A stretch of 64,000 nt of DNA from Flavobacterium sp. I3-2 (GTDB taxonomy: Bacteria > Bacteroidota > Bacteroidia > Flavobacteriales > Flavobacteriaceae), in assembly GCF_013389595.1 (NCBI RefSeq), contig NZ_CP058306.1:558001-622000 (forward strand), given 5' to 3'. The notes beneath the pieces were generated by a model, which saw only the letters and a program-made list of their open reading frames with translations, ran no database searches and was not told the DNA's origin. Positions 17,220 to 27,636 of the stretch are shown here, piece after piece (within the stretch, counting starts at the first letter, position 1; each line of letters begins with the position of its first letter). Position numbers and translations under genes: made by a program.

Positions 17220-17412
17220 CCAAAAAAAAAGAAAATAAAAACTAAAAAAGTCTTTAAATTTATTCGAATATCATAGCGTTTAAATACATTTAACAAAATT
17301 TAAACAAAAGATTTTAAGAAAAAAATAAATATTCTTCAATATAACAATCAAAATAACTTTAATATCGATTAATTTACTTTTCTATAGCTAAATATTGCTA
17401 AATAACATAAAA

Positions 17413-17438
17413 AATGCACCTTGTTTCCAAGATGCATA
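17413..17438 (-). terminator. Intrinsic terminator after eno
   Basis: On the minus strand ATGCATCTTG / CAAGGTGCAT forms a stem with one T-G wobble and a GAAA loop, followed by six T. The wobble is stable only in the minus-strand transcript, which fixes the orientation. Confidence 0.8.
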
Positions 17439-17459
17439 AAATTTAACTATTTACAACAA

Positions 17460-18758
<1,299 letters not shown>

Positions 18759-18784
18759 TTAATTGTGTTGTGTTTTTTGTTGTG

Positions 18785-18792
18785 CAAATGTA
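18785..18792 (-). promoter_or_regulatory. Putative -7 promoter element of eno
   Basis: On the minus strand TACATTTG fits TAnnTTTG perfectly, about 33 bases before the enolase ATG. The expected -33 TTTG is replaced by a T-rich stretch, so strength is uncertain. Confidence 0.5.
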
Positions 18793-18845
18793 AGTATTTG
18801 ATTTTTAAAAAAGAATTTTTATACTTAACAGAAATTAAAATTTAC

Positions 18846-18870
18846 AAAAAAAGAAGCCTAAGCTTCTTTA
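18846..18870 (-). terminator. Terminator overlapping the end of carA
   Basis: AAGAAGC / GCTTCTT with a short loop is followed on the minus strand by seven T. The hairpin includes the last codons of carA, a compact arrangement. Confidence 0.75.
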
Positions 18871-19970
18871 TATGTTTTCATATTCTGAACAAACTCGTCA
18901 AATAAATATTTTGAATCGTTTGGCCCAGGAGATGATTCAGGATGATATTGAACAGAGAATACAGATTTATCTTTTAATCTAATTCCAGCAACTGTATTGT
19001 CATTTAAATGATAATGTGTAATTTCTACATTATGATTAACTTCAACTTCTTCTCTAGAAACAGCAAAACCGTGATTTTGAGAAGTTATTTCACCTTTACC
19101 TGAAATTGCATTCATAATCGGATGGTTAATTCCACGGTGTCCATTAAACATTTTATAAGTAGAAATTCCTTGAGAAAGAGCAATTAATTGATGTCCTAAA
19201 CAAATTCCAAAAACAGGTTTATCAGAAGCAATCATTTCTTTAGCTACATCAATCACTCCAGTTAATGGCTGTGGATCACCAGGCCCATTAGATAAGAAAT
19301 ATCCATCTGGATTAAAAGCATTTAAATCTACAAATGGTGTGTTGTAAGGAAAAACCTTCACATAAACATCGCGCTCATTAAAACATCTTAAAATATTTGT
19401 TTTAATACCTAAATCTAAAGCAGCAACTTTGAAAGGCGCATCAGGATTTCCATAAAAATAAGGTTCTTTTGTAGAAACTTTAGAAGCCAACTCTAATCCA
19501 TTCATGTTTGGAACGTCATTTAAAATTGCTTTTAATTCTTCAATAGATTTACCATCAGTTGAAATCACAGCATTCATAGCTCCGTTATCACGAATATAAC
19601 TCACTAAAGCACGTGTATCAACATCTGAAACGACAACTAAATTTTTCTTTTCGAAATAATCATACAAAGATCCTGATGCTGCAGGACGTGAATAATTAAA
19701 ACTAAAATTTTTACAAACCAAACCTGAAATCTTAATTCCGTCAGAATCAACTTCATCTTCATGTACCCCATAGTTACCGATATGAGCATTCGTTGACAAC
19801 ATAATTTGACCGTAATAAGATGGGTCAGTAAAAATTTCTTGATAACCAGTTACACCAGTATTAAAACAAATTTCACCAGTAGTAGTACCTTTAATTCCGA
19901 TAGATTTACCGTAGAAAATGGTTCCGTCGCTTAATAAGATAATCGCTTTATCTCTTGAAGTATATTTCAT
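18858..19970 (-). CDS. carA: Carbamoyl-phosphate synthase small subunit (glutaminase)
   Basis: CarA hydrolyses glutamine and passes ammonia to CarB for carbamoyl phosphate used in pyrimidine and arginine synthesis. The 370-residue protein has the N-terminal CPSase_sm_chain domain (ILLSDGTIFYGKSIG, TGYQEIFTDPSYYGQI). The class I glutamine amidotransferase domain carries the nucleophile Cys in FGICLGHQLIALSQG and the His-Glu pair in VQYHPESSPGPNDS. The partner gene carB is not in the window. Placement directly after rplQ is typical of Flavobacteriia. A -7 element lies upstream and a terminator overlaps the stop. Confidence 0.97.
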   Translation of the reverse strand: MKYTSRDKAIILLSDGTIFYGKSIGIKGTTTGEICFNTGVTGYQEIFTDPSYYGQIMLSTNAHIGNYGVHEDEVDSDGIKISGLVCKNFSFNYSRPAASGSLYDYFEKKNLVVVSDVDTRALVSYIRDNGAMNAVISTDGKSIEELKAILNDVPNMNGLELASKVSTKEPYFYGNPDAPFKVAALDLGIKTNILRCFNERDVYVKVFPYNTPFVDLNAFNPDGYFLSNGPGDPQPLTGVIDVAKEMIASDKPVFGICLGHQLIALSQGISTYKMFNGHRGINHPIMNAISGKGEITSQNHGFAVSREEVEVNHNVEITHYHLNDNTVAGIRLKDKSVFSVQYHPESSPGPNDSKYLFDEFVQNMKTYKEA

Positions 19971-19992
19971 TGTTGCGTTGTTATAAACTTTG

Positions 19993-20000
19993 CAAAATTA
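19993..20000 (-). promoter_or_regulatory. Putative -7 promoter element of carA
   Basis: On the minus strand TAATTTTG matches TAnnTTTG, 22 bases before the ATG and downstream of the rplQ terminator. The -33 element is not evident. Confidence 0.45.
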
Positions 20001-20033
20001 CAAATAAATTTTACAGATTAAAAAAGAAAATAA

Positions 20034-20067
20034 AAAAAAGGACAAACTATAAAAGCATGTCCTTTTT
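20034..20067 (-). terminator. Terminator of the ribosomal superoperon
   Basis: On the minus strand AAAAGGACA / TGTCCTTTT with an internal loop of about 13 bases is followed by a run of T. It lies 27 bases past the rplQ stop and is the first recognisable intrinsic terminator after 17 kb of closely spaced genes. Confidence 0.75.
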
Positions 20068-20093
20068 AATATATTTAATATGAATAAGAATTA

Positions 20094-20573
20094 TTATTCA
20101 TTAGTTTCTGTTGAAGTTTCAGCAGTAGCTTCAGTTGCAGGAGCAGCATCAGCTTTTTTTCTACCTCTACGAGTAGTAGCTTTTTTCACTTCTTTAGCAC
20201 CAGCATTATAAATTTCGTTGAAATCAACTAATTCAATCATCGCCATATCAGCGTTATCTCCTAAACGATTTCCTAACTTAATAATACGTGTGTATCCACC
20301 TGGACGGTCACCTACTTTAGCAGCAACTTCTCTGAATAATTCAGTTACAGCATACTTATCTTTTAAGTAAGAGAAAACAATACGACGGTTATGAGTGTCG
20401 TCTGTTTTAGATTTAGTTACTAAAGGCTCAATATATTGTTTTAAAGCTTTAGCTTTAGCAACTGTAGTGTTAATACGCTTGTGCTCAATTAAAGAACAAG
20501 CCATATTAGCCAACATCGCTTTTCTGTGTGCAGATTGGCGGCTTAAGTGATTTATTTTTTTTCCGTGTCTCAT
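20094..20573 (-). CDS. rplQ: 50S ribosomal protein L17 (bL17)
   Basis: L17 sits near the peptide exit tunnel of the large subunit. The 159-residue protein has the standard core ([20 protein letters not shown], then [14 protein letters not shown], residues 1-120). It adds a flavobacterial C-terminal tail of about 35 residues rich in Ala, Thr, Glu and Lys ([16 protein letters not shown]). The tail is probably disordered. Last gene of the alpha operon, 33 bases after rpoA, followed by a terminator. Confidence 0.97.
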   Translation of the reverse strand: MRHGKKINHLSRQSAHRKAMLANMACSLIEHKRINTTVAKAKALKQYIEPLVTKSKTDDTHNRRIVFSYLKDKYAVTELFREVAAKVGDRPGGYTRIIKLGNRLGDNADMAMIELVDFNEIYNAGAKEVKKATTRRGRKKADAAPATEATAETSTETNE

Positions 20574-20606
20574 TGCTTTCTAGAATTTAGACTTATTGAG
20601 TCTAGA

Positions 20607-21599
20607 TTATTCTTTATCTAATTTGTATTTTGATAGATCCATTCCGAAAGATAAACTTTTCACTTGAACTAGTTCTTCTAATTCAGTTAAAGATTTCTTA
20701 CCGAAATTTCTAAATTTCATTAAATCGTTTTTGTTATAAGAAACTAAATCGCCTAATGTGTCAACTTCAGCCGCTTTTAAACAATTTAACGCTCTTACTG
20801 AAAGGTCTAAATCTACCAATTTCGTTTTTAGAAGCTGTCTCATATGTAATGACTCCTCATCATATGTTTCAGTTTGAGCAATTTCATCGGCCTCAAGAGT
20901 GATTCTTTCATCAGAAAATAACATGAAATGGTGAATCAACGTTTTAGCTGCTTCAGTCAATGCGTCTTTAGGATGAATAGAACCATCTGTAACGATATCA
21001 AAAACTAATTTTTCGTAATCAGTTTTTTGTTCAACACGGTAGTTCTCGATAGCATATTTAACATTTTTTACAGGCGTATAAATAGAGTCTGTAAAAATAG
21101 TTCCTATTGGAGCGTTTGATTTTTTGTTTTCTTCTGCTGGAACATAACCACGCCCTTTTTCAATAGTTAACTCCATATTGATAGTGATATCACTCTCTAA
21201 ATTACAGATAACTAATTCAGGGTTTAAAACTTGGAATCCAGAAACGAATTTTTGGAAATCACCAGCTGTTAATTGTTCCTTACCAGTAAATGAAATTGTA
21301 ACTGATTCATTATCGATATCCTCAATTTGACGTTTAAAACGTACTTGTTTTAGATTTAAGATAATTTCAGTAACATCTTCAACTACACCAGCGATAGTAG
21401 AAAACTCATGATCAACACCTTCAATACGAACAGACGTAATTGCAAATCCTTCAAGTGATGACAGAAGTACTCTTCTTAGTGCGTTACCGATAGTCAATCC
21501 GTAACCAGGTTCTAAAGGTCTAAATTCAAATTTACCTTTAAAATCGGTTGAATCGATCATGATAACTTTATCGGGCTTTTGAAAATTAAATATTGCCAT
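20607..21599 (-). CDS. rpoA: RNA polymerase alpha subunit
   Basis: The alpha subunit dimer starts RNA polymerase assembly. The 330-residue protein has the N-terminal dimerisation domain ([20 protein letters not shown] at about residues 31-50, [11 protein letters not shown]) and the C-terminal domain with two helix-hairpin-helix-like motifs ([30 protein letters not shown]) that binds upstream DNA and activators. It lies between rpsD and rplQ, 25 and 33 bases away, as in most bacteria. Confidence 0.98.
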   Translation of the reverse strand: MAIFNFQKPDKVIMIDSTDFKGKFEFRPLEPGYGLTIGNALRRVLLSSLEGFAITSVRIEGVDHEFSTIAGVVEDVTEIILNLKQVRFKRQIEDIDNESVTISFTGKEQLTAGDFQKFVSGFQVLNPELVICNLESDITINMELTIEKGRGYVPAEENKKSNAPIGTIFTDSIYTPVKNVKYAIENYRVEQKTDYEKLVFDIVTDGSIHPKDALTEAAKTLIHHFMLFSDERITLEADEIAQTETYDEESLHMRQLLKTKLVDLDLSVRALNCLKAAEVDTLGDLVSYNKNDLMKFRNFGKKSLTELEELVQVKSLSFGMDLSKYKLDKE

Positions 21600-21624
21600 A
21601 TTAAATTCGACTGAATGTCAATTA

Positions 21625-22230
21625 TTATTTGTTGTACAACTCTACGATTAACTGTTCTTTGATGTTTTCTGGAACTTGAAGTCTAGCAGGAACAGAAACG
21701 AAAGTTCCCTCTTTAGTATCATTATTCCAAGTAATCCATTCATAAACAGCGCTAGAATTAGATAACGAACGCTCTATTGCTTCAAGAGACTTAGATTTTT
21801 CGCGAACAGCTACTTTATCACCAGCTTTTAATTGATAAGATGGGATGTTTACTAATTCTCCATTTACAGTAACGTGTCTGTGAGAAACGATTTGACGTGC
21901 AGCTCTACGAGAAGGAGCAATACCCATTCTGTAAACAACATTGTCTAATCTTGATTCACATAACTGAATTAAAACTTCACCAGTTACACCTTTAGATGCA
22001 GCAGCTTTTTTAAATAAGTTACGGAATTGTTTTTCTAAGATACCATAAGAGTATTTAGCTTTTTGTTTTTCCATTAACTGGATAGCGTATTCAGATTTTT
22101 TACCTCTTCTTTTCGCCATTCCATGTTGTCCTGGAGGGTAATTTCTTTTTTCGAATGATTTGTCATCACCGAAGATTGCTTCACCAAATTTACGAGCAAT
22201 TTTAGTTTGTGGACCAGTATATCTTGCCAT
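21625..22230 (-). CDS. rpsD: 30S ribosomal protein S4 (uS4)
   Basis: S4 starts assembly of the 5' domain of 16S rRNA and in several bacteria represses its own operon by binding the mRNA leader. The 201-residue protein shows the N-terminal region [20 protein letters not shown] and the S4 RNA-binding domain ([34 protein letters not shown], about residues 93-140). The N-terminus lacks the four-cysteine zinc knuckle found in some phyla. A structured RNA leader lies directly before its ATG (22240-22300), which suggests autoregulation. Confidence 0.97.
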   Translation of the reverse strand: MARYTGPQTKIARKFGEAIFGDDKSFEKRNYPPGQHGMAKRRGKKSEYAIQLMEKQKAKYSYGILEKQFRNLFKKAAASKGVTGEVLIQLCESRLDNVVYRMGIAPSRRAARQIVSHRHVTVNGELVNIPSYQLKAGDKVAVREKSKSLEAIERSLSNSSAVYEWITWNNDTKEGTFVSVPARLQVPENIKEQLIVELYNK

Positions 22231-22239
22231 TTCAAAAAA

Positions 22240-22300
22240 TTAAAAAAGGTAGGGATTATGAATTCAGGTCTCATCCTCCGATAATCTTATTCCTACCTTA
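22240..22300 (-). promoter_or_regulatory. Structured mRNA leader before rpsD, candidate S4 autoregulatory element
   Basis: In the 84-base rpsK-rpsD gap the minus strand folds into two stacked stems. The outer AAGGTAGG pairs with CCTACCTT (22292-22299 with 22246-22253). The inner GATTAT pairs with ATAATC (22281-22286 with 22254-22259). A five-base bulge separates them on one side and a 21-base loop contains GGAGGATGAGACC. A run of six T follows the outer stem, 10 bases before the start codon, so the structure also looks like an attenuator. S4 feedback at alpha-operon leaders is known in other bacteria; that this element binds S4 is inference. Confidence 0.6.
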
Positions 22301-22314
22301 GGTTATACTATTAA

Positions 22315-22698
22315 TTATACTCTTCTTCTTTTTGGAGGACGACATCCATTGTGAGGGATTGGAGTGATATCGATAATTTCTGTTACTTCAATTCCACTGT
22401 TGTGGATAGAACGTATTGCAGATTCTCTACCATTTCCTGGCCCTTTAACGTAAACTTTCACTTTTTTAAGTCCAGCTTCTAAAGCTACTTTACCACAATC
22501 TTCTGCTGCCATTTGAGCTGCATAAGGTGTATTCTTTTTAGAACCACGGAATCCCATTTTACCTGCTGATGACCAAGAGATAACTTCACCTTTTTTGTTT
22601 GTTAACGAAATGATGATGTTATTGAAAGTCGCATTGATATGAGCTTCTCCAGTAGACTCAACTATAACCTTACGTTTTTTTGTATTTGCTTTAGCCAT
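22315..22698 (-). CDS. rpsK: 30S ribosomal protein S11 (uS11)
   Basis: S11 forms part of the 30S platform at the mRNA exit channel. The 127-residue protein shows [38 protein letters not shown] and the C-terminal [17 protein letters not shown], all characteristic. It lies 8 bases after rpsM and is the last gene before the structured gap ahead of rpsD. Confidence 0.98.
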   Translation of the reverse strand: MAKANTKKRKVIVESTGEAHINATFNNIIISLTNKKGEVISWSSAGKMGFRGSKKNTPYAAQMAAEDCGKVALEAGLKKVKVYVKGPGNGRESAIRSIHNSGIEVTEIIDITPIPHNGCRPPKRRRV

Positions 22699-22706
22699 AC
22701 TACTTA

Positions 22707-23081
22707 TTATTTAGTTGCTTTTTTCTTGTTAGCAACAGTTTTTCTTTTACCTTTTCTTGTTCTAGAGTTATTTTTAGTTCTTTGTCCTCTTAATGGAAGA
22801 CCAGCTCTATGACGAATACCTCTATTACATCCGATATCCATTAAACGTTTGATGTTTAATGAAATTTCAGAACGTAACTCACCTTCAATTTTGAAATAAG
22901 AAACAGCTTCACGGATAGCTCCGATCTCGTCATCATTCCATTCTGAAACTTTTTTGTTCTCGTCAACTTCAGCTTTTGCTAAAATCTCTTTTGATCTACT
23001 TGAACCTATTCCGAAGATATAAGTTAAAGCAATAATTCCTCTTTTATTTTTAGGTATATCTACCCCTGCGATTCTTGCCAT
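22707..23081 (-). CDS. rpsM: 30S ribosomal protein S13 (uS13)
   Basis: S13 in the 30S head contacts the P-site tRNA and the large subunit. The 124-residue protein begins [19 protein letters not shown] and contains the helix-two-turn-helix region and [20 protein letters not shown], with a basic tail ending NKKKATK. The start codon lies 2 bases after the rpmJ stop, consistent with coupled translation. Confidence 0.98.
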   Translation of the reverse strand: MARIAGVDIPKNKRGIIALTYIFGIGSSRSKEILAKAEVDENKKVSEWNDDEIGAIREAVSYFKIEGELRSEISLNIKRLMDIGCNRGIRHRAGLPLRGQRTKNNSRTRKGKRKTVANKKKATK

Positions 23082-23083
23082 AA

Positions 23084-23200
23084 TTATCCTTGTCTTTGTT
23101 TAAATCTAGGATTCTTTTTATTAATAACGTATAATCTACCTTTTCTACGTACAATAATGCACTCTGCACTTCTTTTTTTAACTGATGCTCTTACTTTCAT
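23084..23200 (-). CDS. rpmJ: 50S ribosomal protein L36 (bL36), zinc-free form
   Basis: This 38-residue gene starts [14 protein letters not shown], continues with [20 protein letters not shown] and ends RQG, which is L36 without doubt. Zinc-binding L36 carries a C-x2-C...C-x4-H ligand set. Here only one cysteine remains, so this is the C-minus form that does not need zinc. It fills the gap between infA (11 bases) and rpsM (2 bases), the usual place. Confidence 0.95.
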
Positions 23201-23211
23201 TTTAATAGCCT

Positions 23212-23427
23212 TTAGTATCTATAAGTAATTCTTGCTTTAGACAAATCATAAGGACTCATTTCTAATTTCACTTTATCACCAGGTAATAATTTGATGTAAT
23301 GCATACGCATTTTTCCAGAAATATGAGCGATTACAATATGTCCATTCTCTAATTCTACACGAAACATTGCATTTGATAATGCTTCAATAATTGCTCCGTC
23401 TTGTTCTATTGCTGATTGTTTTGCCAT
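23212..23427 (-). CDS. infA: Translation initiation factor IF-1
   Basis: IF-1 binds the A site of the 30S subunit during initiation. The 71-residue protein is a single S1/OB-fold domain with [39 protein letters not shown] and the terminal [10 protein letters not shown]. It follows secY by 5 bases and precedes rpmJ, as in many bacteria. Confidence 0.97.
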   Translation of the reverse strand: MAKQSAIEQDGAIIEALSNAMFRVELENGHIVIAHISGKMRMHYIKLLPGDKVKLEMSPYDLSKARITYRY

Positions 23428-23432
23428 AATTA

Positions 23433-24779
23433 CTAAGCGATTGCTTTTCTGTTTTTACCACTTTTCATCAAGCCATCATATTGCTTGTTTAATAAGTATG
23501 AATTAACTTGTTGGATAGTATCTATCGCAACACTTACCATAATTAGTAAGGAAGTTCCTCCGTAAAACATAGCCCATCCTTGTTGAATTCCAAGCAAAGA
23601 TACAGCAATTGCAGGAAATATTGCAATTATTGCTAAAAACAATGATCCTGGAAACGTAATTAAAGACATAATTCGATCTAAATAGTCTGCAGTTTCTGCT
23701 CCAGGACGTACTCCCGGAATGAATCCACCACTACGTTTTAAATCGTCTGCCATCTTATTAGTAGGAACTGTAATTGCGGTGTAAAAATAAGTAAAAATTA
23801 TAATTAACAAGGCAAAAACTAAATTATATTCCCAACCAAATATATTACTGAAAGTTGCAGTAATTGATTGCGCAGTATCTGAAGAAGATAAACCTGCCAC
23901 AGCCGCTGGTATAAACATGATTGCTTGAGCAAAAATGATTGGCATTACACCAGATGCATTTAATTTCAAAGGAATCCATTGTCTATTTCCATTAACTGAA
24001 GATGCATCGTATTCACCTGAAGCACTTCTTCTTGCATATTGAACAGCAATCTTACGAACTGCCATAGTTAACAATATACATGCAATTATAATAAGTAACC
24101 AGATTATAATTTCAAAAACAATCATAATTGGACCACCATTTCCTACCGCTAAACGAGATTGAATCTCTTGAATAAACGATTGTGGCAAATTAGCAAGAAT
24201 TCCAACCATAATAAGTAAAGAAATACCGTTACCTATACCTTTATCAGTGATTTTCTCACCTAACCACATAGCAAAAACTGTACCTGTAGTCAAGATTAAT
24301 ACTGAAGAGAACAAGAAAGAAAAATCATCGAAACCTAATAAAAAGGCATCTGGTGGTAATTGTTTGTACAAATTATAGATATAACCTGGACCTTGAATTA
24401 AGGTAATTCCGATAGTTAACCATCTCGTAATTTGAGTCATTTTCTTTCTACCACTTTCTCCATCATTTTGAAGTTTTTGTAAATATGGTACAGCAATACC
24501 CATTAACTGAACTACAATCGAAGCAGAGATATAAGGCATAATACCAAGTGCAAATACAGATGCTTGTGAGAAAGCTCCTCCTGTAAATACGTTGATTAAC
24601 CATCCAATACCCTGATCTGTTTGATCTGATAAAGCTTGTAATCTTGTAGCATCAATACCTGGTAATGTTACTTGCGTACCAAAACGGTACACAAGTAACA
24701 ATCCTAAAGTTAATAAGATTTTATTCTTAAGTTCTTCAATTTTCCAAATATTGGCAAATGTTTCAAAAAACTTCTTCAT
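23433..24779 (-). CDS. secY: Preprotein translocase subunit SecY
   Basis: SecY is the channel of the general secretion pathway in the inner membrane. The 448-residue protein has ten hydrophobic segments and the family motifs [14 protein letters not shown] (TM2 region, about residues 79-92), [14 protein letters not shown], and [18 protein letters not shown] in the cytoplasmic loop between TM8 and TM9. It lies between rplO and infA in the spc operon. All T9SS and periplasmic proteins of this window first depend on this channel for inner membrane passage. Confidence 0.98.
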   Translation of the reverse strand: MKKFFETFANIWKIEELKNKILLTLGLLLVYRFGTQVTLPGIDATRLQALSDQTDQGIGWLINVFTGGAFSQASVFALGIMPYISASIVVQLMGIAVPYLQKLQNDGESGRKKMTQITRWLTIGITLIQGPGYIYNLYKQLPPDAFLLGFDDFSFLFSSVLILTTGTVFAMWLGEKITDKGIGNGISLLIMVGILANLPQSFIQEIQSRLAVGNGGPIMIVFEIIIWLLIIIACILLTMAVRKIAVQYARRSASGEYDASSVNGNRQWIPLKLNASGVMPIIFAQAIMFIPAAVAGLSSSDTAQSITATFSNIFGWEYNLVFALLIIIFTYFYTAITVPTNKMADDLKRSGGFIPGVRPGAETADYLDRIMSLITFPGSLFLAIIAIFPAIAVSLLGIQQGWAMFYGGTSLLIMVSVAIDTIQQVNSYLLNKQYDGLMKSGKNRKAIA

Positions 24780-24793
24780 ACTTTATAAAGATT

Positions 24794-25246
24794 TTATAAA
24801 GATACTACTTCTCCACCTGCTGCTTCAATAGCCGCTTTAGCAGACGCAGTAAATTTGTGAGCAGTAACTTTTAATTTAGACTTAAGCTCTCCTCTTCCCA
24901 AAATCTTTACTAAGCTCTTTTTAGAAGTTAATCCATTTTCTACTAACGTGTTGAAATCAACAGTGTCAGTTATTATTCCGTTATCAACCATTAATTGTAA
25001 AGTATCAAGATTGATTCCTACATACTCTACTCTGTTGATATTTTTAAAACCAAATTTAGGTACACGTCTCTGTAAAGGCATTTGACCTCCTTCAAAACCA
25101 ATTTTCTTAGAGTAACCTGAACGTGATTTAGCTCCTTTGTGCCCTCTTGTAGAAGTACCACCTTTTCCAGAACCTTCTCCGCGTCCTACTCTTTTATTTT
25201 GATTATGTACAGAACCGCTTGCTGGTTGTAAATTACTTAAATTCAT
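24794..25246 (-). CDS. rplO: 50S ribosomal protein L15 (uL15)
   Basis: L15 is a late-assembly protein of the large subunit. The 150-residue protein starts MNLSNLQPASGSVHNQNKR and has the glycine-rich extension GRGEGSGKGGTSTRGHKGAK and the loop GFEGGQMPLQRRVPKFGF. The frame has an in-frame ATG two codons earlier (25252); MNLSNL matches the usual family start, so 25246 is preferred. It lies 14 bases upstream of secY. Confidence 0.95.
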   Translation of the reverse strand: MNLSNLQPASGSVHNQNKRVGRGEGSGKGGTSTRGHKGAKSRSGYSKKIGFEGGQMPLQRRVPKFGFKNINRVEYVGINLDTLQLMVDNGIITDTVDFNTLVENGLTSKKSLVKILGRGELKSKLKVTAHKFTASAKAAIEAAGGEVVSL

Positions 25247-25256
25247 ATTCAATAAA

Positions 25257-25439
25257 TTAATTAATTTCTTCTACAGAAACCAAATGTTGAACTTTATTTA
25301 CCATTCCTTTGATAGCTGGTGTATTATCATGCTCAACAACTTGTCCCATTTTACGTAATCCTAAAGCCGCTAACGTTCTTTTTTGATTCTCTGGACAATT
25401 GATTTTGCTTCTTACTTGTTTTACTTTAATTTTTGACAT
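25257..25439 (-). CDS. rpmD: 50S ribosomal protein L30 (uL30)
   Basis: The 60-residue protein shows IKVKQVRSKINCPENQKRT and LAALGLRKMGQVVEHDNTP, the typical bacterial L30 core. The ATG three codons upstream (25448) would leave only 2 bases after rpsE; MSKIKVKQ at 25439 gives the family length and is preferred. It lies between rpsE and rplO. Confidence 0.93.
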   Translation of the reverse strand: MSKIKVKQVRSKINCPENQKRTLAALGLRKMGQVVEHDNTPAIKGMVNKVQHLVSVEEIN

Positions 25440-25450
25440 AATACTCAAAA

Positions 25451-25975
25451 TTAAGATTTAAATACTTTCTCTAAAGAAATTCCTCTTTGTTTTGCAACTG
25501 TAAGAGCACTTCTCATTTGTAATAAAGCATCAAAAGTTGCTTTAACTACGTTATGAGGGTTTGAAGATCCTTGAGATTTTGATAATACGTTGTGAATACC
25601 AACTGATTCTAATACTGCACGTACAGATCCACCAGCGATTACTCCGGTACCTAATGAAGCAGGAATTAAGAAAACTCTAGCTCCACCAAATTTACCTTTT
25701 TGCTCGTGAGGAATAGTACTTCCATTTAATGGAATACGAACTAAGTTTTTCTTAGCATCTTCAACAGCTTTAGCAATTGCTTCAGAAACATCTTTTGATT
25801 TACCTAAACCATGACCCACTACACCGTTTTCGTCACCTACTACAACTACAGCAGAGAACCCGAAAGCTCTACCACCTTTAGTTACTTTAGTAACACGGTT
25901 TACACTTACCAAACGATCTTTTAAATCAAGACCACTTGGTTTTACAAATTCTACGTTTTTATAATTTTGATACAT
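25451..25975 (-). CDS. rpsE: 30S ribosomal protein S5 (uS5)
   Basis: S5 affects translational accuracy and 30S assembly. The 174-residue protein has [18 protein letters not shown], the loop [19 protein letters not shown] (where spectinomycin-resistance changes usually map) and the C-terminal domain with [16 protein letters not shown]. The extended start [16 protein letters not shown] is the flavobacterial form. Confidence 0.98.
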   Translation of the reverse strand: MYQNYKNVEFVKPSGLDLKDRLVSVNRVTKVTKGGRAFGFSAVVVVGDENGVVGHGLGKSKDVSEAIAKAVEDAKKNLVRIPLNGSTIPHEQKGKFGGARVFLIPASLGTGVIAGGSVRAVLESVGIHNVLSKSQGSSNPHNVVKATFDALLQMRSALTVAKQRGISLEKVFKS

Positions 25976-25981
25976 AACTAA

Positions 25982-26332
25982 TTAGAATTTTAATCCAGCT
26001 TCTCTAGCTCCGTCAGCTAATGATTTCACACGTCCGTGGTATAAATACCCACCTCTATCGAAAGAGATTGTATCGATACCAGCTTTTAAAGCCTTCTCTG
26101 CGATAAGTTTTCCAACTGATGCAGCAGTTTCAATTTTGGTTGTTCCGGTTACTCCTGCTTCTCTTGATGATGCAGCAACTAGAGTTGTTCCGTTAACGTC
26201 GTCTATGATTTGAGCATAGATTTCCTTATTACTTCTAAATACAGATAATCTTGGTCTAGCAGCAGTACCGCTAACGATTTTTCTAACTCTGTATTTAATT
26301 CTTTGTCTTCTTTCAGATTTGTTTAATGACAT
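25982..26332 (-). CDS. rplR: 50S ribosomal protein L18 (uL18)
   Basis: L18 binds 5S rRNA in the central protuberance with L5. The 116-residue protein shows [18 protein letters not shown], a run of the form [20 protein letters not shown] and the terminal [20 protein letters not shown]. It lies 11 bases after rplF and 6 before rpsE. Confidence 0.98.
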   Translation of the reverse strand: MSLNKSERRQRIKYRVRKIVSGTAARPRLSVFRSNKEIYAQIIDDVNGTTLVAASSREAGVTGTTKIETAASVGKLIAEKALKAGIDTISFDRGGYLYHGRVKSLADGAREAGLKF

Positions 26333-26343
26333 GGTCTTAATTT

Positions 26344-26886
26344 TTAAGCTGATTTACCTGCTTTTCTTCTTAACTCTTCTCCAACAAACTTAATTCCTTT
26401 TCCTTTGTAAGGCTCTGGTTTACGGAAAGAACGAATCTTTGCAGCCACTTGTCCTAAAAGTTGTTTGTCTGAAGAAATTAATTTTACGATTGGGTTTTTA
26501 CCTTTTTCAGAAATAGTTTCAACAGTAACTTCTGAAACAATATCTAAAACGATATTGTGTGAAAAACCTAAAGCTAAATCTAAAACTTGACCTTGATTAG
26601 AAGCACGGTAACCCACACCAACTAATTCAAGAGATTTAGTAAATCCTTCTGATACTCCAACAATCATGTTGTTGATCAAACTTCTATATAAACCGTGTTT
26701 AGATCTCAAATCTTTAGCGTCAGAAGAACGCTCAACGATTACTTGTCCGTCCTCTACTTTTACAGTTACGTCATCGTAAGACTGTGAAAGCTCTCCTAAT
26801 TTTCCTTTTACTACAACAACACCTTCGTTAACAGTAACTGTAACACCAGCAGGAATTGTAATTGGATTTTTACCTATTCTTGACAT
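26344..26886 (-). CDS. rplF: 50S ribosomal protein L6 (uL6)
   Basis: L6 lies near the factor-binding site of the large subunit. The 180-residue protein has two L6 folds: the first starts [17 protein letters not shown], the second includes [20 protein letters not shown]. The signature [16 protein letters not shown] sits near the C-terminus. Standard position between rpsH and rplR. Confidence 0.98.
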   Translation of the reverse strand: MSRIGKNPITIPAGVTVTVNEGVVVVKGKLGELSQSYDDVTVKVEDGQVIVERSSDAKDLRSKHGLYRSLINNMIVGVSEGFTKSLELVGVGYRASNQGQVLDLALGFSHNIVLDIVSEVTVETISEKGKNPIVKLISSDKQLLGQVAAKIRSFRKPEPYKGKGIKFVGEELRRKAGKSA

Positions 26887-26902
26887 TTCTATAGTCTTTT
26901 TA

Positions 26903-27301
26903 TTAGTATACGTAACAGATTACCTCACCACCAACATTAAGTTGTTTAGCTTTTTTACCCGTCATTAAACCTTTAGATGTTGAAACGATAGCAATACCTA
27001 AACCATTTAAAATTCTTGGTAAATCTGCAGATGAAGCATATTTACGTAACCCTGGTTTACTAATTCTTTGGATATCTCTGATAACTGACTCTTTCGTGTC
27101 TTTATCATATTTTAAAGCGATTTTGATTGTACCTTGTACGGTATCATTTTCAAATTTGTAGCTTAAAATATATCCTTGTTCGAATAAAATTTTTGTAATT
27201 TCTTTTTTGAAATTAGATGCAGGAATCTCAACAACTCTGTGGTTTGCACGTACTGCATTTCTAATTCTTGTTAAGAAATCTGCGATAGGATCTGTATACA
27301 T
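26903..27301 (-). CDS. rpsH: 30S ribosomal protein S8 (uS8)
   Basis: S8 binds the central domain of 16S rRNA and in Escherichia coli represses the spc operon by binding mRNA. The 132-residue protein begins [19 protein letters not shown] and ends with the family signature [20 protein letters not shown] followed by GEVICYVY. The 62-base gap before it carries a small hairpin (27322-27346), the longest gap in the spc section. Confidence 0.98.
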   Translation of the reverse strand: MYTDPIADFLTRIRNAVRANHRVVEIPASNFKKEITKILFEQGYILSYKFENDTVQGTIKIALKYDKDTKESVIRDIQRISKPGLRKYASSADLPRILNGLGIAIVSTSKGLMTGKKAKQLNVGGEVICYVY

Positions 27302-27321
27302 AATGTATGATTTACGGTTAC

Positions 27322-27346
27322 GGTTTTCAATTAAAAATTGAACCTA
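27322..27346 (-). promoter_or_regulatory. Hairpin in the rpsN-rpsH gap
   Basis: On the minus strand TTCAATT / AATTGAA with a three-base loop forms a 7-bp stem; flanking GG and CC can extend it. It lies in the 62-base gap ahead of rpsH, where neighbours are usually 3-17 bases apart. No T-run follows, so it is not a plain terminator. It could be an mRNA site for S8-type feedback or an RNA processing site; both are inference. Confidence 0.4.
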
Positions 27347-27363
27347 CAACCAATTAAAAATTT

Positions 27364-27633
27364 TTACCAACTTGCTTTTTTAACTCCTGGGATCAATCCT
27401 TGATTAGCCATTTCACGGAATGTAACACGTGAAAGACCGAACTGACGCATGTACCCTCTTGGTCTACCAGTTAATTTACAACGGTTATGTAAACGTACTG
27501 GAGATGCATTTTTAGGTAATTTTTGTAACGCTTCGTAATCACCTGCTTCTTTTAAAGCTTTACGTTTTGCAGCATATTTTGCTACTAACGCTTCTCTTTT
27601 AGCCTCACGGGCTTTCATTGATTCTTTAGCCAT
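27364..27633 (-). CDS. rpsN: 30S ribosomal protein S14 (uS14), zinc-free form
   Basis: S14 is in the 30S head near S3 and S10. The 89-residue protein is the longer form without the CxxC...CxxC zinc ribbon ([20 protein letters not shown], then [18 protein letters not shown]), so it is independent of zinc. Its length fits this form. It lies 3 bases after rplE. Confidence 0.97.
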   Translation of the reverse strand: MAKESMKAREAKREALVAKYAAKRKALKEAGDYEALQKLPKNASPVRLHNRCKLTGRPRGYMRQFGLSRVTFREMANQGLIPGVKKASW

Positions 27634-27636
27634 GCT

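Larger units (their letters stand above)
17158..17459. other. Intergenic region between gltA and eno
   Basis: This 302-base, very AT-rich stretch holds the gltA promoter at its left part and the eno terminator at its right end. The middle (about 17225-17405) shows no reading frame with a credible start, no tRNA-like fold and no strong hairpin that I can see. A near repeat AGCTAAATA / TGCTAAATA at about 17385-17402 is too short to interpret. Confidence 0.6.

Noticed and set aside
17158..17223. 22-codon extension of citrate synthase
   Set aside because: It overlaps the promoter; the conserved start is MSKNATLEI.
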